Below, in pieces: positions 43,938 to 51,597 of a stretch of 64,000 nucleotides of DNA; position 1 is the first letter of the stretch; the number at the start of each line of letters is the position of its first letter. A program made the translations under genes and the position numbers. Location: positions 1,302,001-1,366,000 of the forward strand of contig NZ_JADCJY010000001.1 in assembly GCF_014982715.1 (NCBI RefSeq), given 5' to 3'. The DNA comes from Gallalistipes aquisgranensis. Lineage in GTDB: Bacteria > Bacteroidota > Bacteroidia > Bacteroidales > Rikenellaceae. The notes beneath the pieces were generated by a model. The model did no database searches. It had not been told where the DNA came from and saw nothing but the letters and a program-made list of their open reading frames with translations.

Positions 43938-45389
43938 CTAACGCAGATTGAGCGCCTTGTGTTCCAGATTGAGCACGTTGCCGATCTCCATGAACGAGGC
44001 ACCTTTGGCGGCCCCGAAACTGCCTCCGATGACCACGATCAGGTCCTCCTTGTAGAGCCACTTCTTGTCCTCCAGATAGTAGAGGATGCTCAACAGAAAG
44101 CTGTCGTGATTCTCGGCCGGCTCGCGGTGGATGGCATACACCCCGTAGGAGATGGCCAGCTGGCGCATCACGCTCTTGCGGTAGCAGACGGCATAGACGG
44201 GCTTCTGACCCCGGAAAGCCGAAAGATAACGGCCCGTCCGGCCCGAAAGGGTGTCGATCACGATCGCCTTGACCGGCAGGTTCTGGCACGCCCGTACGGC
44301 CGACCGCGAAAGCTGGGCCGTGATTTCGTTGTTGATGCGCACCATGTTCAGGTCGAGGTTGGGAGCATTGTTGATCGTGTCGCGTTCGATCTCCACCGCC
44401 ACGCGGGCCATCGTGCTCACGGCCTCCACGGGATAGTCGCCGTTGGCCGTCTCGCCGCTCAGCATCACGGCATCGACCCGCTGATAAATGGCGCTGGCGA
44501 TGTCGCTCACCTCGGCACGAGTAGGCCGGGGATTGGAGATCATCGAGTGGAGCATCTGGGTGGCGATGATCACCGGCGTCTTGCTCTCGATGCACTTCTT
44601 GACGATATAGCGCTGCGTGATGGGAATCTGCTCGGCAGGAATCTCCACCCCCAGGTCGCCGCGGGCGACCATCACCCCGTAGGTGGCTTCCAGAATCTCA
44701 TCGATATTGTCCACACCCTCGCGGTTCTCGATCTTCGAAATGATGCGGATCGGGCTGTTGTGAGCCTTGATGATGCGTTTGACCTCCATCACGTCCTCCT
44801 TTTTGCGGACGAACGAATGGGCGATGAAATCGAGGTCCTTCTCGATGGCCCACTCGATGAACCGGCGGTCCTTTTCGGTCACGGAGGGTAGGTCGATCTT
44901 CACGCCCGGCACGTTCACGCTCTTGCGGGGCTTCAGCACCCCGCCGTTCTTCACCTGGCAGATCAGCGTCTTATCCTTCTTCTCGACCACCTCCATCTCC
45001 AGTTCGCCGTCGTCGATCAGAATCGCCGCACCCGTAGGCACGTCGTTGAAGATCGAAGCGTCGTTCATGTAGATGACCTCCGGCGTGGATTTCAGGTCCT
45101 CGTCCGTCCCCATCACGCGCACGATGTCGCCGGCGGCGACCGCGATTCCGTTGGCATATTCATCGGTCATCCCCGTCAGACGGATTTCGGGGCCTTTCGT
45201 GTCGATGATGATGGCGATCTGTTCGGAAACCTGGCGGACGTTGTCCACGATCTTCGATGCGCTCTCGGGCGTCACATGGGCCGAGTTGATCCGCACGGCG
45301 TTCATACCCGCCTCGTAGAGCGACTGGATGAATTCGACGTCACACCGCTTGTCGGAAACGGTGGCGACGATTTTAGTCTTTTTGTTCAT
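43938..45389 (-). CDS. pyk: Pyruvate kinase
   Basis: 483 residues. TIM barrel with 'TKIVATVSDKRCDVEFIQSLYEAGMNAVRINSAHV' at the N-terminus, 'DTKGPEIRL' (active-site Lys region), 'IISKIENREGVDNIDEIL' (metal-binding Glu), 'GVMVARGDLGVEIPAEQIPITQRYI' and 'RAEVSDIASAIYQRVDAVMLSGETANGDYPVEAV'. The usual 'RxNFSHG' is 'RINSAHV', as in the divergent Bacteroidota type. It makes pyruvate and ATP. It lies 18 bases after aroQ. Confidence 0.95.
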   Translation of the reverse strand: MNKKTKIVATVSDKRCDVEFIQSLYEAGMNAVRINSAHVTPESASKIVDNVRQVSEQIAIIIDTKGPEIRLTGMTDEYANGIAVAAGDIVRVMGTDEDLKSTPEVIYMNDASIFNDVPTGAAILIDDGELEMEVVEKKDKTLICQVKNGGVLKPRKSVNVPGVKIDLPSVTEKDRRFIEWAIEKDLDFIAHSFVRKKEDVMEVKRIIKAHNSPIRIISKIENREGVDNIDEILEATYGVMVARGDLGVEIPAEQIPITQRYIVKKCIESKTPVIIATQMLHSMISNPRPTRAEVSDIASAIYQRVDAVMLSGETANGDYPVEAVSTMARVAVEIERDTINNAPNLDLNMVRINNEITAQLSRSAVRACQNLPVKAIVIDTLSGRTGRYLSAFRGQKPVYAVCYRKSVMRQLAISYGVYAIHREPAENHDSFLLSILYYLEDKKWLYKEDLIVVIGGSFGAAKGASFMEIGNVLNLEHKALNLR

Positions 45390-45407
45390 AAATCAATATA
45401 AAATCCC

Positions 45408-45824
45408 TTATTCTATTACACTAAGTATGCCGAGACGGTAGGAGTCCAGGCCGAAGCCCATGATCGTCCCCTTGCATTTGGGAGCGATCAGCGAAACGTG
45501 ACGGAAACTCTCGCGGGCCAGCGTGCAGGAGATGTGCACCTCCACGACCGGGAGGTCTACGGCCCCGATGGCGTCGGCAATGGCCACCGACGTGTGGGTA
45601 TAGGCCCCCGCATTGAGCACCACCGCATCGTAACGGCCGTCGGCCTGCTGGATGGCGGTCACCAGCTCCCCTTCGATATTGGACTGGAAGTAGTCGATCT
45701 CCACGTCGGGAAAACGGGCCTTCAACTTTTCGAGGTAGGAAGCGAATCCCTCCCGGCCATAGACCGCGGGTTCGCGCTTGCCCAGCAGATTGAGGTTGGG
45801 CCCGTTCATAATCAGCACTTTCAT
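45408..45824 (-). CDS. aroQ: 3-Dehydroquinate dehydratase, type II
   Basis: 138 residues, the typical type II size. Motifs: 'LIMNGPNLNLLGKREPAVYG' (catalytic Tyr in 'EPAVYG' region), 'YFQSNIEGELVTAIQQA', 'AVVLNAGAYTHTSVAIADAI' and 'EVHISCTLARESFRHVSLIAPKCKGTIMGFGLDSYRLGI', in which the usual EVHLSN is EVHISC. Third step of the shikimate pathway. First gene of an aroQ-pyk operon, divergent from the second thiL. Confidence 0.95.
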   Translation of the reverse strand: MKVLIMNGPNLNLLGKREPAVYGREGFASYLEKLKARFPDVEIDYFQSNIEGELVTAIQQADGRYDAVVLNAGAYTHTSVAIADAIGAVDLPVVEVHISCTLARESFRHVSLIAPKCKGTIMGFGLDSYRLGILSVIE

Positions 45825-45847
45825 AATCGGCAGGTTAAAATCCGTTA

Positions 45848-45855
45848 CAAAAGTA
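45848..45855 (-). promoter_or_regulatory. -7 element for aroQ-pyk
   Basis: On the minus strand TACTTTTG is an exact TAnnTTTG match, 24 bases before the aroQ start codon. It is back to back with the thiL/thiD promoter. Confidence 0.6.
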
Positions 45856-45879
45856 CATCAGTTAATCGAAATTTTAGCA

Positions 45880-45887
45880 TACTTTTG
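45880..45887 (+). promoter_or_regulatory. -7 element for thiL-thiD
   Basis: TACTTTTG is an exact TAnnTTTG match, 22 bases before the second thiL start codon. No TPP riboswitch landmarks lie in this short leader. Confidence 0.6.
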
Positions 45888-45908
45888 CAAGAAAAATAAG
45901 AAGATACG

Positions 45909-46865
45909 ATGGCCAAAACGGGAGAATTCGCACTGATCGACCGCATCCGCACCCTCTTCGGGGACATTCCTTCCGGAGGGATCGAGGGAATCGGCGACGA
46001 CTGCGCCGTGATTCCTTCGGGCGGAGGCCGTTCGACCGTCATCACGACCGACCTGCTCGCCGAAGGCGTCCACTTCCTGCGCCGGGCCCTTTCGCCCGAA
46101 GAGCTGGGACGCAAATCGCTGGCCGTAAACCTGAGCGACGTGGCCGCCATGGGAGCCGCTCCCGTCGGATCGCTCCTTTCGCTGGCGCTGCCGGCCGACT
46201 GCCGGGGTGAGTGGGCGGAGCGTTTCATGGCTGGATACCACGAACTGTCGGCACGCTACGGCGTACCGCTCATCGGAGGCGACACCACCTCGTCGGAAGG
46301 CGGGATCACGATCAACGTCGTCGCGCTCGGAAGCGCCCCGGACGCGTGCATCAAGCGGCGCAGCGGGGCCCGGCCGGGCGACGTGATCGCCGTCACGGGT
46401 CCGCTGGGCGAATCGGCCGCCGGACTGAGGGACGTGCTGGCCGGCCGTTTCGACACGCCGCAGGCCCGGATTCACCACAACCCCACCCCGTGCGTGTACG
46501 AAGGCGAGTGGCTGGGAAGCCGCAGCGAAGTGCACGCCATGATCGACCTGTCGGACGGGCTGGCATCCGACCTCCCCCACATCTTGGAGTTGTCGGGTGT
46601 CGGAGCCACGATCCACCTGGAACGGATTCCCGCCCCCTGCACCCTCGAAGACGCCCTGGCAGGCGGCGAAGACTACAAACTGCTGTTCACCGCACGGCCC
46701 GAAGACTGGCGGCAGCTTTGCGGCGCCTACCGGGAACGGTTCGGCACCGAGCCCGCGGCCGTGGGGGAGATCACCCGGAAAGAGGGCGATGCCGGGCCGT
46801 GCATCGCATGGTGCAGCGAAGGCAGGCCGGTGGAGGGAAGTTGGCAGGGCTTCTCCCATTTCTGA
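45909..46865 (+). CDS. thiL: Thiamine-monophosphate kinase, second copy
   Basis: 318 residues, the compact canonical ThiL. Motifs: 'GIGDDCAVI', 'TTDLLAEGVHFLRRALSPEELGRKSLAVNLSDVAAMGAAPVGSLLSLALP' (the classical NLSDVAAMGA), 'GGDTTSSEGGITINV', 'MIDLSDGLASDLPHI' and 'AGGEDYKLLFT'. By its motifs this copy is closer to the broad bacterial type than the 3.7 kb copy. It is followed 28 bases later by thiD, so the pair forms a small thiamine operon. Two ThiL in one genome is unusual, as one is enough for the pathway. Confidence 0.95.
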   Translation: MAKTGEFALIDRIRTLFGDIPSGGIEGIGDDCAVIPSGGGRSTVITTDLLAEGVHFLRRALSPEELGRKSLAVNLSDVAAMGAAPVGSLLSLALPADCRGEWAERFMAGYHELSARYGVPLIGGDTTSSEGGITINVVALGSAPDACIKRRSGARPGDVIAVTGPLGESAAGLRDVLAGRFDTPQARIHHNPTPCVYEGEWLGSRSEVHAMIDLSDGLASDLPHILELSGVGATIHLERIPAPCTLEDALAGGEDYKLLFTARPEDWRQLCGAYRERFGTEPAAVGEITRKEGDAGPCIAWCSEGRPVEGSWQGFSHF

Positions 46866-46893
46866 CGCTCCTTTTCCCGTAAACACCAAAGAG

Positions 46894-47697
46894 ATGAAAC
46901 ATTACAAACGCGTACTGACCATCGCCGGCTCCGACAGCGGAGGCTGTGCCGGCATCCAGGCCGACCTGAAGACCGCATCGGCCTGCGGGTGTTTCGCCAC
47001 CAGTGCCATCACCGCCCTCACCGTACAGAACACCTGTGGCGTACGGGCCGTCCACATTCCACCGGCCGACATCGTGGCCGGGCAGGCCGAAGCCGTACTC
47101 GAAGACATCGGGACAGACGCCGTCAAACTGGGCATGCTTCCCACGGCGGAAATCGTGGAACGGGTGGCCGGCATCCTGCGTCGTTTCGACGTGCGGAACA
47201 TCGTGCTCGACCCGGTCATGGTGGCCACCTCGGGCGACGAACTGATTCCTGCCGAAGCGGCCCGGGCCATCGTGCGGCACCTGTTGCCGCTGGCTTCGGT
47301 CATCACCCCCAACGTACCGGAAGCGGCCTACATTACCGGATCGGAAATCGCATCCGAGGCCGATTTCCCGACGGCGGCCGCACGATTACGGGAACTGGGG
47401 GCCCGGAGCGTACTGCTCAAGGCAGGACATCTGGAGAACCGGACACTCCGCGACTACCTTTACGACGGCGACCGGGTATACACCTATTCCTACGAGCGCA
47501 CGGAAACACCCAACACCCACGGAACGGGCTGCACGCTCTCCTCGGCCATCGCCTCTTTCCTGGCCCAGGGACATCCGCTACCCGAAGCGGTCGCCCGGGC
47601 CGAAGAGTACATCCATAAAGCCATCCGCTGCGGAGCGGAATACCGTCTGGGACACGGACACGGGCCGGTACACCATTTCTTCCGTTTCTGGGAATAG
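46894..47697 (+). CDS. thiD: Hydroxymethylpyrimidine/phosphomethylpyrimidine kinase
   Basis: 267 residues from the ATG at 46894 ([27 protein letters not shown]). Earlier in-frame codons overlap thiL and are not needed. Ribokinase-like motifs: '[25 protein letters not shown]', 'GMLPTAEIV', '[15 protein letters not shown]', 'TPNVPEA' and '[15 protein letters not shown]' (anion hole and catalytic-base region). It phosphorylates HMP twice to HMP-PP for thiamine synthesis. It converges on the GT80-like gene, 34 bases away. Confidence 0.96.
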   Translation: MKHYKRVLTIAGSDSGGCAGIQADLKTASACGCFATSAITALTVQNTCGVRAVHIPPADIVAGQAEAVLEDIGTDAVKLGMLPTAEIVERVAGILRRFDVRNIVLDPVMVATSGDELIPAEAARAIVRHLLPLASVITPNVPEAAYITGSEIASEADFPTAAARLRELGARSVLLKAGHLENRTLRDYLYDGDRVYTYSYERTETPNTHGTGCTLSSAIASFLAQGHPLPEAVARAEEYIHKAIRCGAEYRLGHGHGPVHHFFRFWE

Positions 47698-47731
47698 CCG
47701 AGGGAAACCGCTCGCACGGAATATCCGGTTC

Positions 47732-48958
47732 TTATTCGGGCTGCATCCATTCGACCCGATCCTGCGCGGCGGCAAAGATCAGATTGAGCGGACGGATCAA
47801 CGCATCAGGCCCCGAGGCGAAAAGAAACGTCACCTTTTCGACAGGTACGGTCAGGTACACCGTCGAAGGATAACCGCCGATCATGTCGATCTTGTCGATC
47901 AGCGACCAGACGAAAATTTCGAAAGGCATTTGCCCGGGCAACAAGGTCAATCCGGGAAAAGCCGTCTCGTAATCCGCTGAGGTGACGTCAGACGGATGCG
48001 GCTTAAAGAAAAGGTCGTACCGGTCCTTATACTCGTCATAGAGACGCTGCACGTAGGCCCTCTGATTGTCCCCGTCCCCATTGGTCCCGATAATCACCAG
48101 ATTCTTTTTCGAAGAAGCGTCGAACCCGGCATCGAAAGCATCCCTGTCGAAAGACGCCATCTCAAAGAACTTCTTACGCTCCTCCTCCGTCAAATCAGCC
48201 AGCATCTCATAGGGCGTCCGACTCCACAAATACATGGCCGGCATCTGTTCCTGCACGTAGGGGTCTTGCGTTTCGAAAAGCGAGGCATCCTGAAGCAAAA
48301 GCCGGTAGCCGGGCCGCGTCGAGAGATAATAGGGCCACTCCCAGCTTTCGAACTCCCCGATGGAACGGGTCGCATAACCGCGCGGATAGGACCAGTCGAG
48401 CGCCTCGACCTGGGATGCGTAGGTCTTCCAGTTCTGCTCGCCGGTCCCCGGAACATTGAAATAGTTGTAGAAATTGTTGTAGGTACCCGTACCGTCCGAA
48501 AGCATCGTCACCTTCACACGGGAGGAGTCGATCCCCTGCGCCACGAACCAGTCGTAGCCCAGGCGGCAGCGAAGGTCGTCGACGTAGAGGCCGAAGATCG
48601 CCTGCGGGTTTTCCCGGTCGATCTCCCGGATTTTATTTTTCATCCACTCCCGCATCTGAGGCTGCTGGTCATTGGCTCCCATGTAAGGACAAACCGTAAC
48701 GTGGGAGGGAAGTTTTCCGGCATCGAACGTCGCCGTCCGCTCGTAAAAGACATAGGAGGGCTTGTCGTGGGAGAGCATGTGCAGTCCCGCATAAAGGGTG
48801 GGCATCGTGCCGAACGTGACATAAAAATAGTGGTCGGGAGAGTCGAAATCGGCCCCCTCGGCGATCCACGAAGGCCGGAACCCCTCCTCCTTGTCGCAGG
48901 AGACCATCACGGCCGGCAACAACAGCGAAAACAGATACAGGAAAAAGTTACGTGTCAT
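47732..48958 (-). CDS. GT80-type sialyltransferase-like lipoprotein
   Basis: 408 residues from the ATG at 48958, with a lipoprotein signal (lipobox VMVSC, Cys21). By eye it aligns along its length with GT80 sialyltransferases such as Pasteurella PmST1 and Photobacterium enzymes (compared from memory). Equivalents of the key residues are present: Asp155 in 'TMLSDGTGTYNNF', His321 in 'YDLFFKPHPSD', Glu347 in 'MPFEIFVW' and Ser365-Thr366 in 'MIGGYPSTVYLTVPVEKVTFLF'. These bind CMP-sialic acid and act as base and acid in GT80. Vibrionaceae members are also lipoproteins. It is a lone gene, with no CMP-sialate synthase nearby. Sure of the fold, less sure that sialic acid is the donor. Confidence 0.72.
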   Translation of the reverse strand: MTRNFFLYLFSLLLPAVMVSCDKEEGFRPSWIAEGADFDSPDHYFYVTFGTMPTLYAGLHMLSHDKPSYVFYERTATFDAGKLPSHVTVCPYMGANDQQPQMREWMKNKIREIDRENPQAIFGLYVDDLRCRLGYDWFVAQGIDSSRVKVTMLSDGTGTYNNFYNYFNVPGTGEQNWKTYASQVEALDWSYPRGYATRSIGEFESWEWPYYLSTRPGYRLLLQDASLFETQDPYVQEQMPAMYLWSRTPYEMLADLTEEERKKFFEMASFDRDAFDAGFDASSKKNLVIIGTNGDGDNQRAYVQRLYDEYKDRYDLFFKPHPSDVTSADYETAFPGLTLLPGQMPFEIFVWSLIDKIDMIGGYPSTVYLTVPVEKVTFLFASGPDALIRPLNLIFAAAQDRVEWMQPE

Positions 48959-49105
48959 ACGATTTTCATTTTTTAGGATATATATCTTCGGGCAAGATAC
49001 ATTCGGCGTACGAAACGTTGCAAACGCTTCCGCTTTTTCCCCCATGACGGGGAAACCGGGAAACGTCCGTTCCGGCAAATCGCAAATATGCTGCCGGAGG
49101 AGGCG

Positions 49106-49387
49106 CTATTTTTCGGGAACGATGTAAATCTGTTCGCCCCGGCGTTTCATCAGGTAATGTTCGCGGGCGTACTGCTCGAGGAAGGCGTCGTTTTTGAGCC
49201 GTTCGATCAGGGTGCTGTCTTCGGCGATCTTTTCAAGGTAATAGGTCCTCTGGCGTTCCAGTTCGCGTATCTGCTGTTTGAGTTTCCAACGGTCGAGCAG
49301 GTTGTTGCGGTCGAAGACGGTGATCAGCAGCAGGAACACCGCGATCGTTATCAGCCACAGCCTTCGATCTCTCAACATGCCGTTCAT
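49106..49387 (-). CDS. Septum formation initiator (DivIC/FtsB) family protein
   Basis: 93 residues: a short cytoplasmic N-terminus, one membrane segment (about 9-24, 'LWLITIAVFLLLITVFD'), then a coiled coil ('LKQQIRELERQRTYYLEKIAEDSTLIERLKNDAFLEQYAREHYLMKRRGEQIYIV'). The ending 'FLEQYAREHYLMKRRGE' is the family hallmark. DivIC/FtsB pairs with FtsL-like partners at the division site. The gap upstream (48959-49105) holds nothing I can support. Confidence 0.88.
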   Translation of the reverse strand: MNGMLRDRRLWLITIAVFLLLITVFDRNNLLDRWKLKQQIRELERQRTYYLEKIAEDSTLIERLKNDAFLEQYAREHYLMKRRGEQIYIVPEK

Positions 49388-49420
49388 CGTACGCTCGGAT
49401 CGGGGCGCCTTCCGGCACCG

Positions 49421-50044
49421 TTAGGGAATATGCATGAATTTATGGGTCTGAACGGAGATGTTCCAGCGGGGATTCCGCTTGACATACTCCACGACTGCGG
49501 GAATCAGCTCCCCGTAGCGGCTCCATTCGGGTTGCAGAAAGAGCATACAGCGCTCCCCCACCCGTTCGGCGTTGCGTTCGGCCCAGGCGAAATCGTCCGG
49601 AGTCTCCACGATCACTTTCAATTCGTGGGCCCGGGGGAAAATCTCCGCCAGTGGGGGCTGCTGTTTCTTGGGGGAAAGGCATATCCAGTCGAAATCGCCC
49701 GTCAGAGGATGGGCCCCGGAGGTCTCCAGAAAAATCGCCAGCCCGCGACGGTGCAACTCTGCGGTCAGGTAATCCAGCGGATAAAGCGACGGCTCTCCGC
49801 CCGTGACCACGATAGCCTGCGCGGGATAGGACGCGGCACGCTCCACGATCCGGTCCACCTCCACCGGTGGAAAGTGTTTCGGATTCCACGTAAATTTGGC
49901 GTCGCACCAGCGGCAGCCGACGTCGCAGCCGCCCAAGCGGATGAAATAGGCGGGTTTTCCCGTATGGTATCCTTCGCCCTGTATGGTATAGAAATCTTCG
50001 ACCAGCGGCAGCAGCCTGCCGCCGTCCAACATGTCCTTATTCAT
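49421..50044 (-). CDS. queE: 7-Carboxy-7-deazaguanine synthase
   Basis: 207 residues of the radical SAM superfamily. The QueE-type cluster motif is 'RLGGCDVGCRWCDAKF' (CxxxCxxC), preceded by 'EDFYTIQGEGYHTGKPAYFIRL', and followed by 'AIVVTGGEPSLYPLDYL' and 'LETSGAHPL'. It rearranges carboxytetrahydropterin to CDG in the queuosine/7-deazaguanine pathway; the other que genes are not in this window. It overlaps the end of hpt by 8 bases, so the two are probably translationally coupled. Confidence 0.95.
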   Translation of the reverse strand: MNKDMLDGGRLLPLVEDFYTIQGEGYHTGKPAYFIRLGGCDVGCRWCDAKFTWNPKHFPPVEVDRIVERAASYPAQAIVVTGGEPSLYPLDYLTAELHRRGLAIFLETSGAHPLTGDFDWICLSPKKQQPPLAEIFPRAHELKVIVETPDDFAWAERNAERVGERCMLFLQPEWSRYGELIPAVVEYVKRNPRWNISVQTHKFMHIP

Positions 50045-50579
50045 TCACGATCTTGTATATGTCGCACAGATTGCGGCCCAGCTGGTTGTAGTCGAGTCCG
50101 AAGCCCACGATGAAATCGTTGGGAATGGAGATGGCCGGATACCGGATTTCGACCTCCTTCTTGTAGGCCGAAGGCTTGAACAGCAGGGTGGCCACCTCGA
50201 TGCTGGCAGGGCGGTGTCCCACCAGCGAACGCATCAGATGGTCGATGCTCTCGCCCGTATCCACGATGTCCTCCACCACGATAATGTCGCGTCCCTGCAG
50301 GTTGTCGGTCAACCCGATCAGTTCCGAAACCTTGCCCGTGGAGCTGGTGCCCCGGTAGGACGCCAGCTTGACGAACGACATTTCGCAGGCGAACCCGATC
50401 CGTTTCATCAGCTCGGCCATGAACATGAACGAACCGTTGAGCACCCCGAGGAACAGGGGCACGGGCTTGTCCGCATAGTCCCGGTTGATCCGGTCGGCAA
50501 GCTGCTGCACGGAACTCTGTATCTGCTCGTAGGGAATGAAAAGTTCGAAGGTTTTGTCCTGAAGGGTCACGCGTTTCAT
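50037..50579 (-). CDS. hpt: Hypoxanthine phosphoribosyltransferase
   Basis: 180 residues. Type I PRTase with the PRPP motif 'DIIVVEDIVDTGESIDHL' (about 100-117), 'VPLFLGVLNGSFMFMAEL' at the N-terminal half and the flexible loop 'VKLASYRGTSSTGKV'; the base-binding end is 'ISIPNDFIVGFGLDYNQLGRNL'. It salvages hypoxanthine and guanine to IMP and GMP. Overlaps queE by 8 bases; divergent from purE. Confidence 0.96.
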   Translation of the reverse strand: MKRVTLQDKTFELFIPYEQIQSSVQQLADRINRDYADKPVPLFLGVLNGSFMFMAELMKRIGFACEMSFVKLASYRGTSSTGKVSELIGLTDNLQGRDIIVVEDIVDTGESIDHLMRSLVGHRPASIEVATLLFKPSAYKKEVEIRYPAISIPNDFIVGFGLDYNQLGRNLCDIYKIVNE

Positions 50580-50603
50580 CGGGGTAATATTTAGGCCGGG
50601 CCG

Positions 50604-50634
50604 TTAGAAATTATGTGCGGAATGATTAACTTTG
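50604..50634 (+). promoter_or_regulatory. purE promoter
   Basis: TAACTTTG (50627-50634) matches TAnnTTTG, with TTAG (50604-50607) 19 bases upstream as a near match to the -33 TTTG. The start codon is about 40 bases downstream. Confidence 0.6.
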
Positions 50635-50675
50635 CGAAGGTAATCATTTACGGACAAAATTAAAAAAGAAATCGA

Positions 50676-51188
50676 ATGAATCCGAAAGTCAGCATCATCA
50701 TGGGCAGCACTTCCGACCTGAAAATCATGGAAGGAGCGGCCAAATTCCTCGACGAAATGGAGATTCCCTACGAAATAAACGCCCTGTCGGCGCACCGGGT
50801 ACCGGAACTGGTGGCCGATTTCGCAAAGAACGCACAGGGACGGGGCATCCAGGTCATCATCGCCGGAGCCGGCGGGGCGGCCCATCTGCCGGGCGTGATC
50901 GCAGCCTCCACGCCGCTGCCCGTAATCGGGGTGCCCATCAAATCGTCCAATTCGATCGACGGATGGGACAGCATCCTCTCCATCCTGCAGATGCCCTCGG
51001 GGATTCCGGTAGCTACCATGGCGTTGGACGGAGCTAAAAATGCCGCCATCCTCGCCGCGCAGATCATCGCCACGGGCGACAGAGCCGTTGCGGAAAAGGT
51101 AGCCGCATTCAAAGCCGACCTGGCAAGGAAGATCGAAGCCGCCAACAAGGAGCTCGCCCAGATCAAAATGAAATTCAAGACCAACTGA
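50676..51188 (+). CDS. purE: N5-carboxyaminoimidazole ribonucleotide mutase
   Basis: 170 residues, class I PurE. Motifs: 'VSIIMGSTSDLKIMEGAAKFLDEMEIPYEINALSAHRVPELV' (with the catalytic His in SAHR), 'VIIAGAGGAAHLPGVIAASTPLPVIGVPI' and 'LSILQMPSGIPVATMALDGAKNAAILAAQI'. It converts N5-CAIR to CAIR in purine synthesis. The AHLPG motif with class I spacing argues against the AIR-carboxylase class II type. Confidence 0.97.
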   Translation: MNPKVSIIMGSTSDLKIMEGAAKFLDEMEIPYEINALSAHRVPELVADFAKNAQGRGIQVIIAGAGGAAHLPGVIAASTPLPVIGVPIKSSNSIDGWDSILSILQMPSGIPVATMALDGAKNAAILAAQIIATGDRAVAEKVAAFKADLARKIEAANKELAQIKMKFKTN

Positions 51189-51208
51189 AACGAACGTTGC
51201 CCGGAACG

Positions 51209-51472
51209 ATGAAAAAGTGGTGGAAATCCCTGAACCGGACGGCACGGACGATGCTGTTGCTGATCGTACTTTTCACGATCGCCATCGCCACGCGCTGGGA
51301 ATATGTGAAACGGGAGACGGCGGAAGCCTTCCGCGGCCGGTTCACGGTAGAGAAACCGGTGCGGCAGCGGTCCGACACGACAAAACTGCAACGTCCGGAC
51401 GTGCCGGAGGAGAGCACGATCCACACCGGCGACACAATGGGAAAAAGGGGTTCCCCTTCCGACGCAGAGTAA
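51209..51472 (+). CDS. Small single-pass membrane protein, unknown function
   Basis: 87 residues from the ATG at 51209. A basic start (MKKWWKSLNRTAR), one membrane segment (about 14-29, 'TMLLLIVLFTIAIATRW') and a hydrophilic, Arg/Lys-rich tail with no cysteines or recognisable domain. It lies 20 bases after purE and is followed by a terminator, so it is likely co-transcribed with purE. I do not recognise a family; conservation next to purE in relatives would be the best support. Confidence 0.6.
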   Translation: MKKWWKSLNRTARTMLLLIVLFTIAIATRWEYVKRETAEAFRGRFTVEKPVRQRSDTTKLQRPDVPEESTIHTGDTMGKRGSPSDAE

Positions 51473-51522
51473 ACGAAAAGGACTTCCCCCGAAGACGGAC
51501 GACAAACCTGTCCGTTCCGATG

Positions 51523-51558
51523 ATTTCCCCTGCCGAAGATCATTCCGGCAGGGGAAAT
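51523..51558 (+). terminator. Terminator after purE and the small membrane protein gene
   Basis: A perfect 13-bp stem ATTTCCCCTGCCG/CGGCAGGGGAAAT with a 10-base loop, followed by TTTCATTTC. It lies between the convergent small gene and the BamA/TamA-like gene. Confidence 0.75.
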
Positions 51559-51597
51559 TTTCATTTCAGGGAAACCGGAAACAACTTTCGTTCCCGG

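Noticed and set aside
45841-45908. TPP riboswitch before thiL-thiD
   Set aside because: The leader is too short and none of the conserved TPP motif segments (CUGAGA, ACCUGA) is present.
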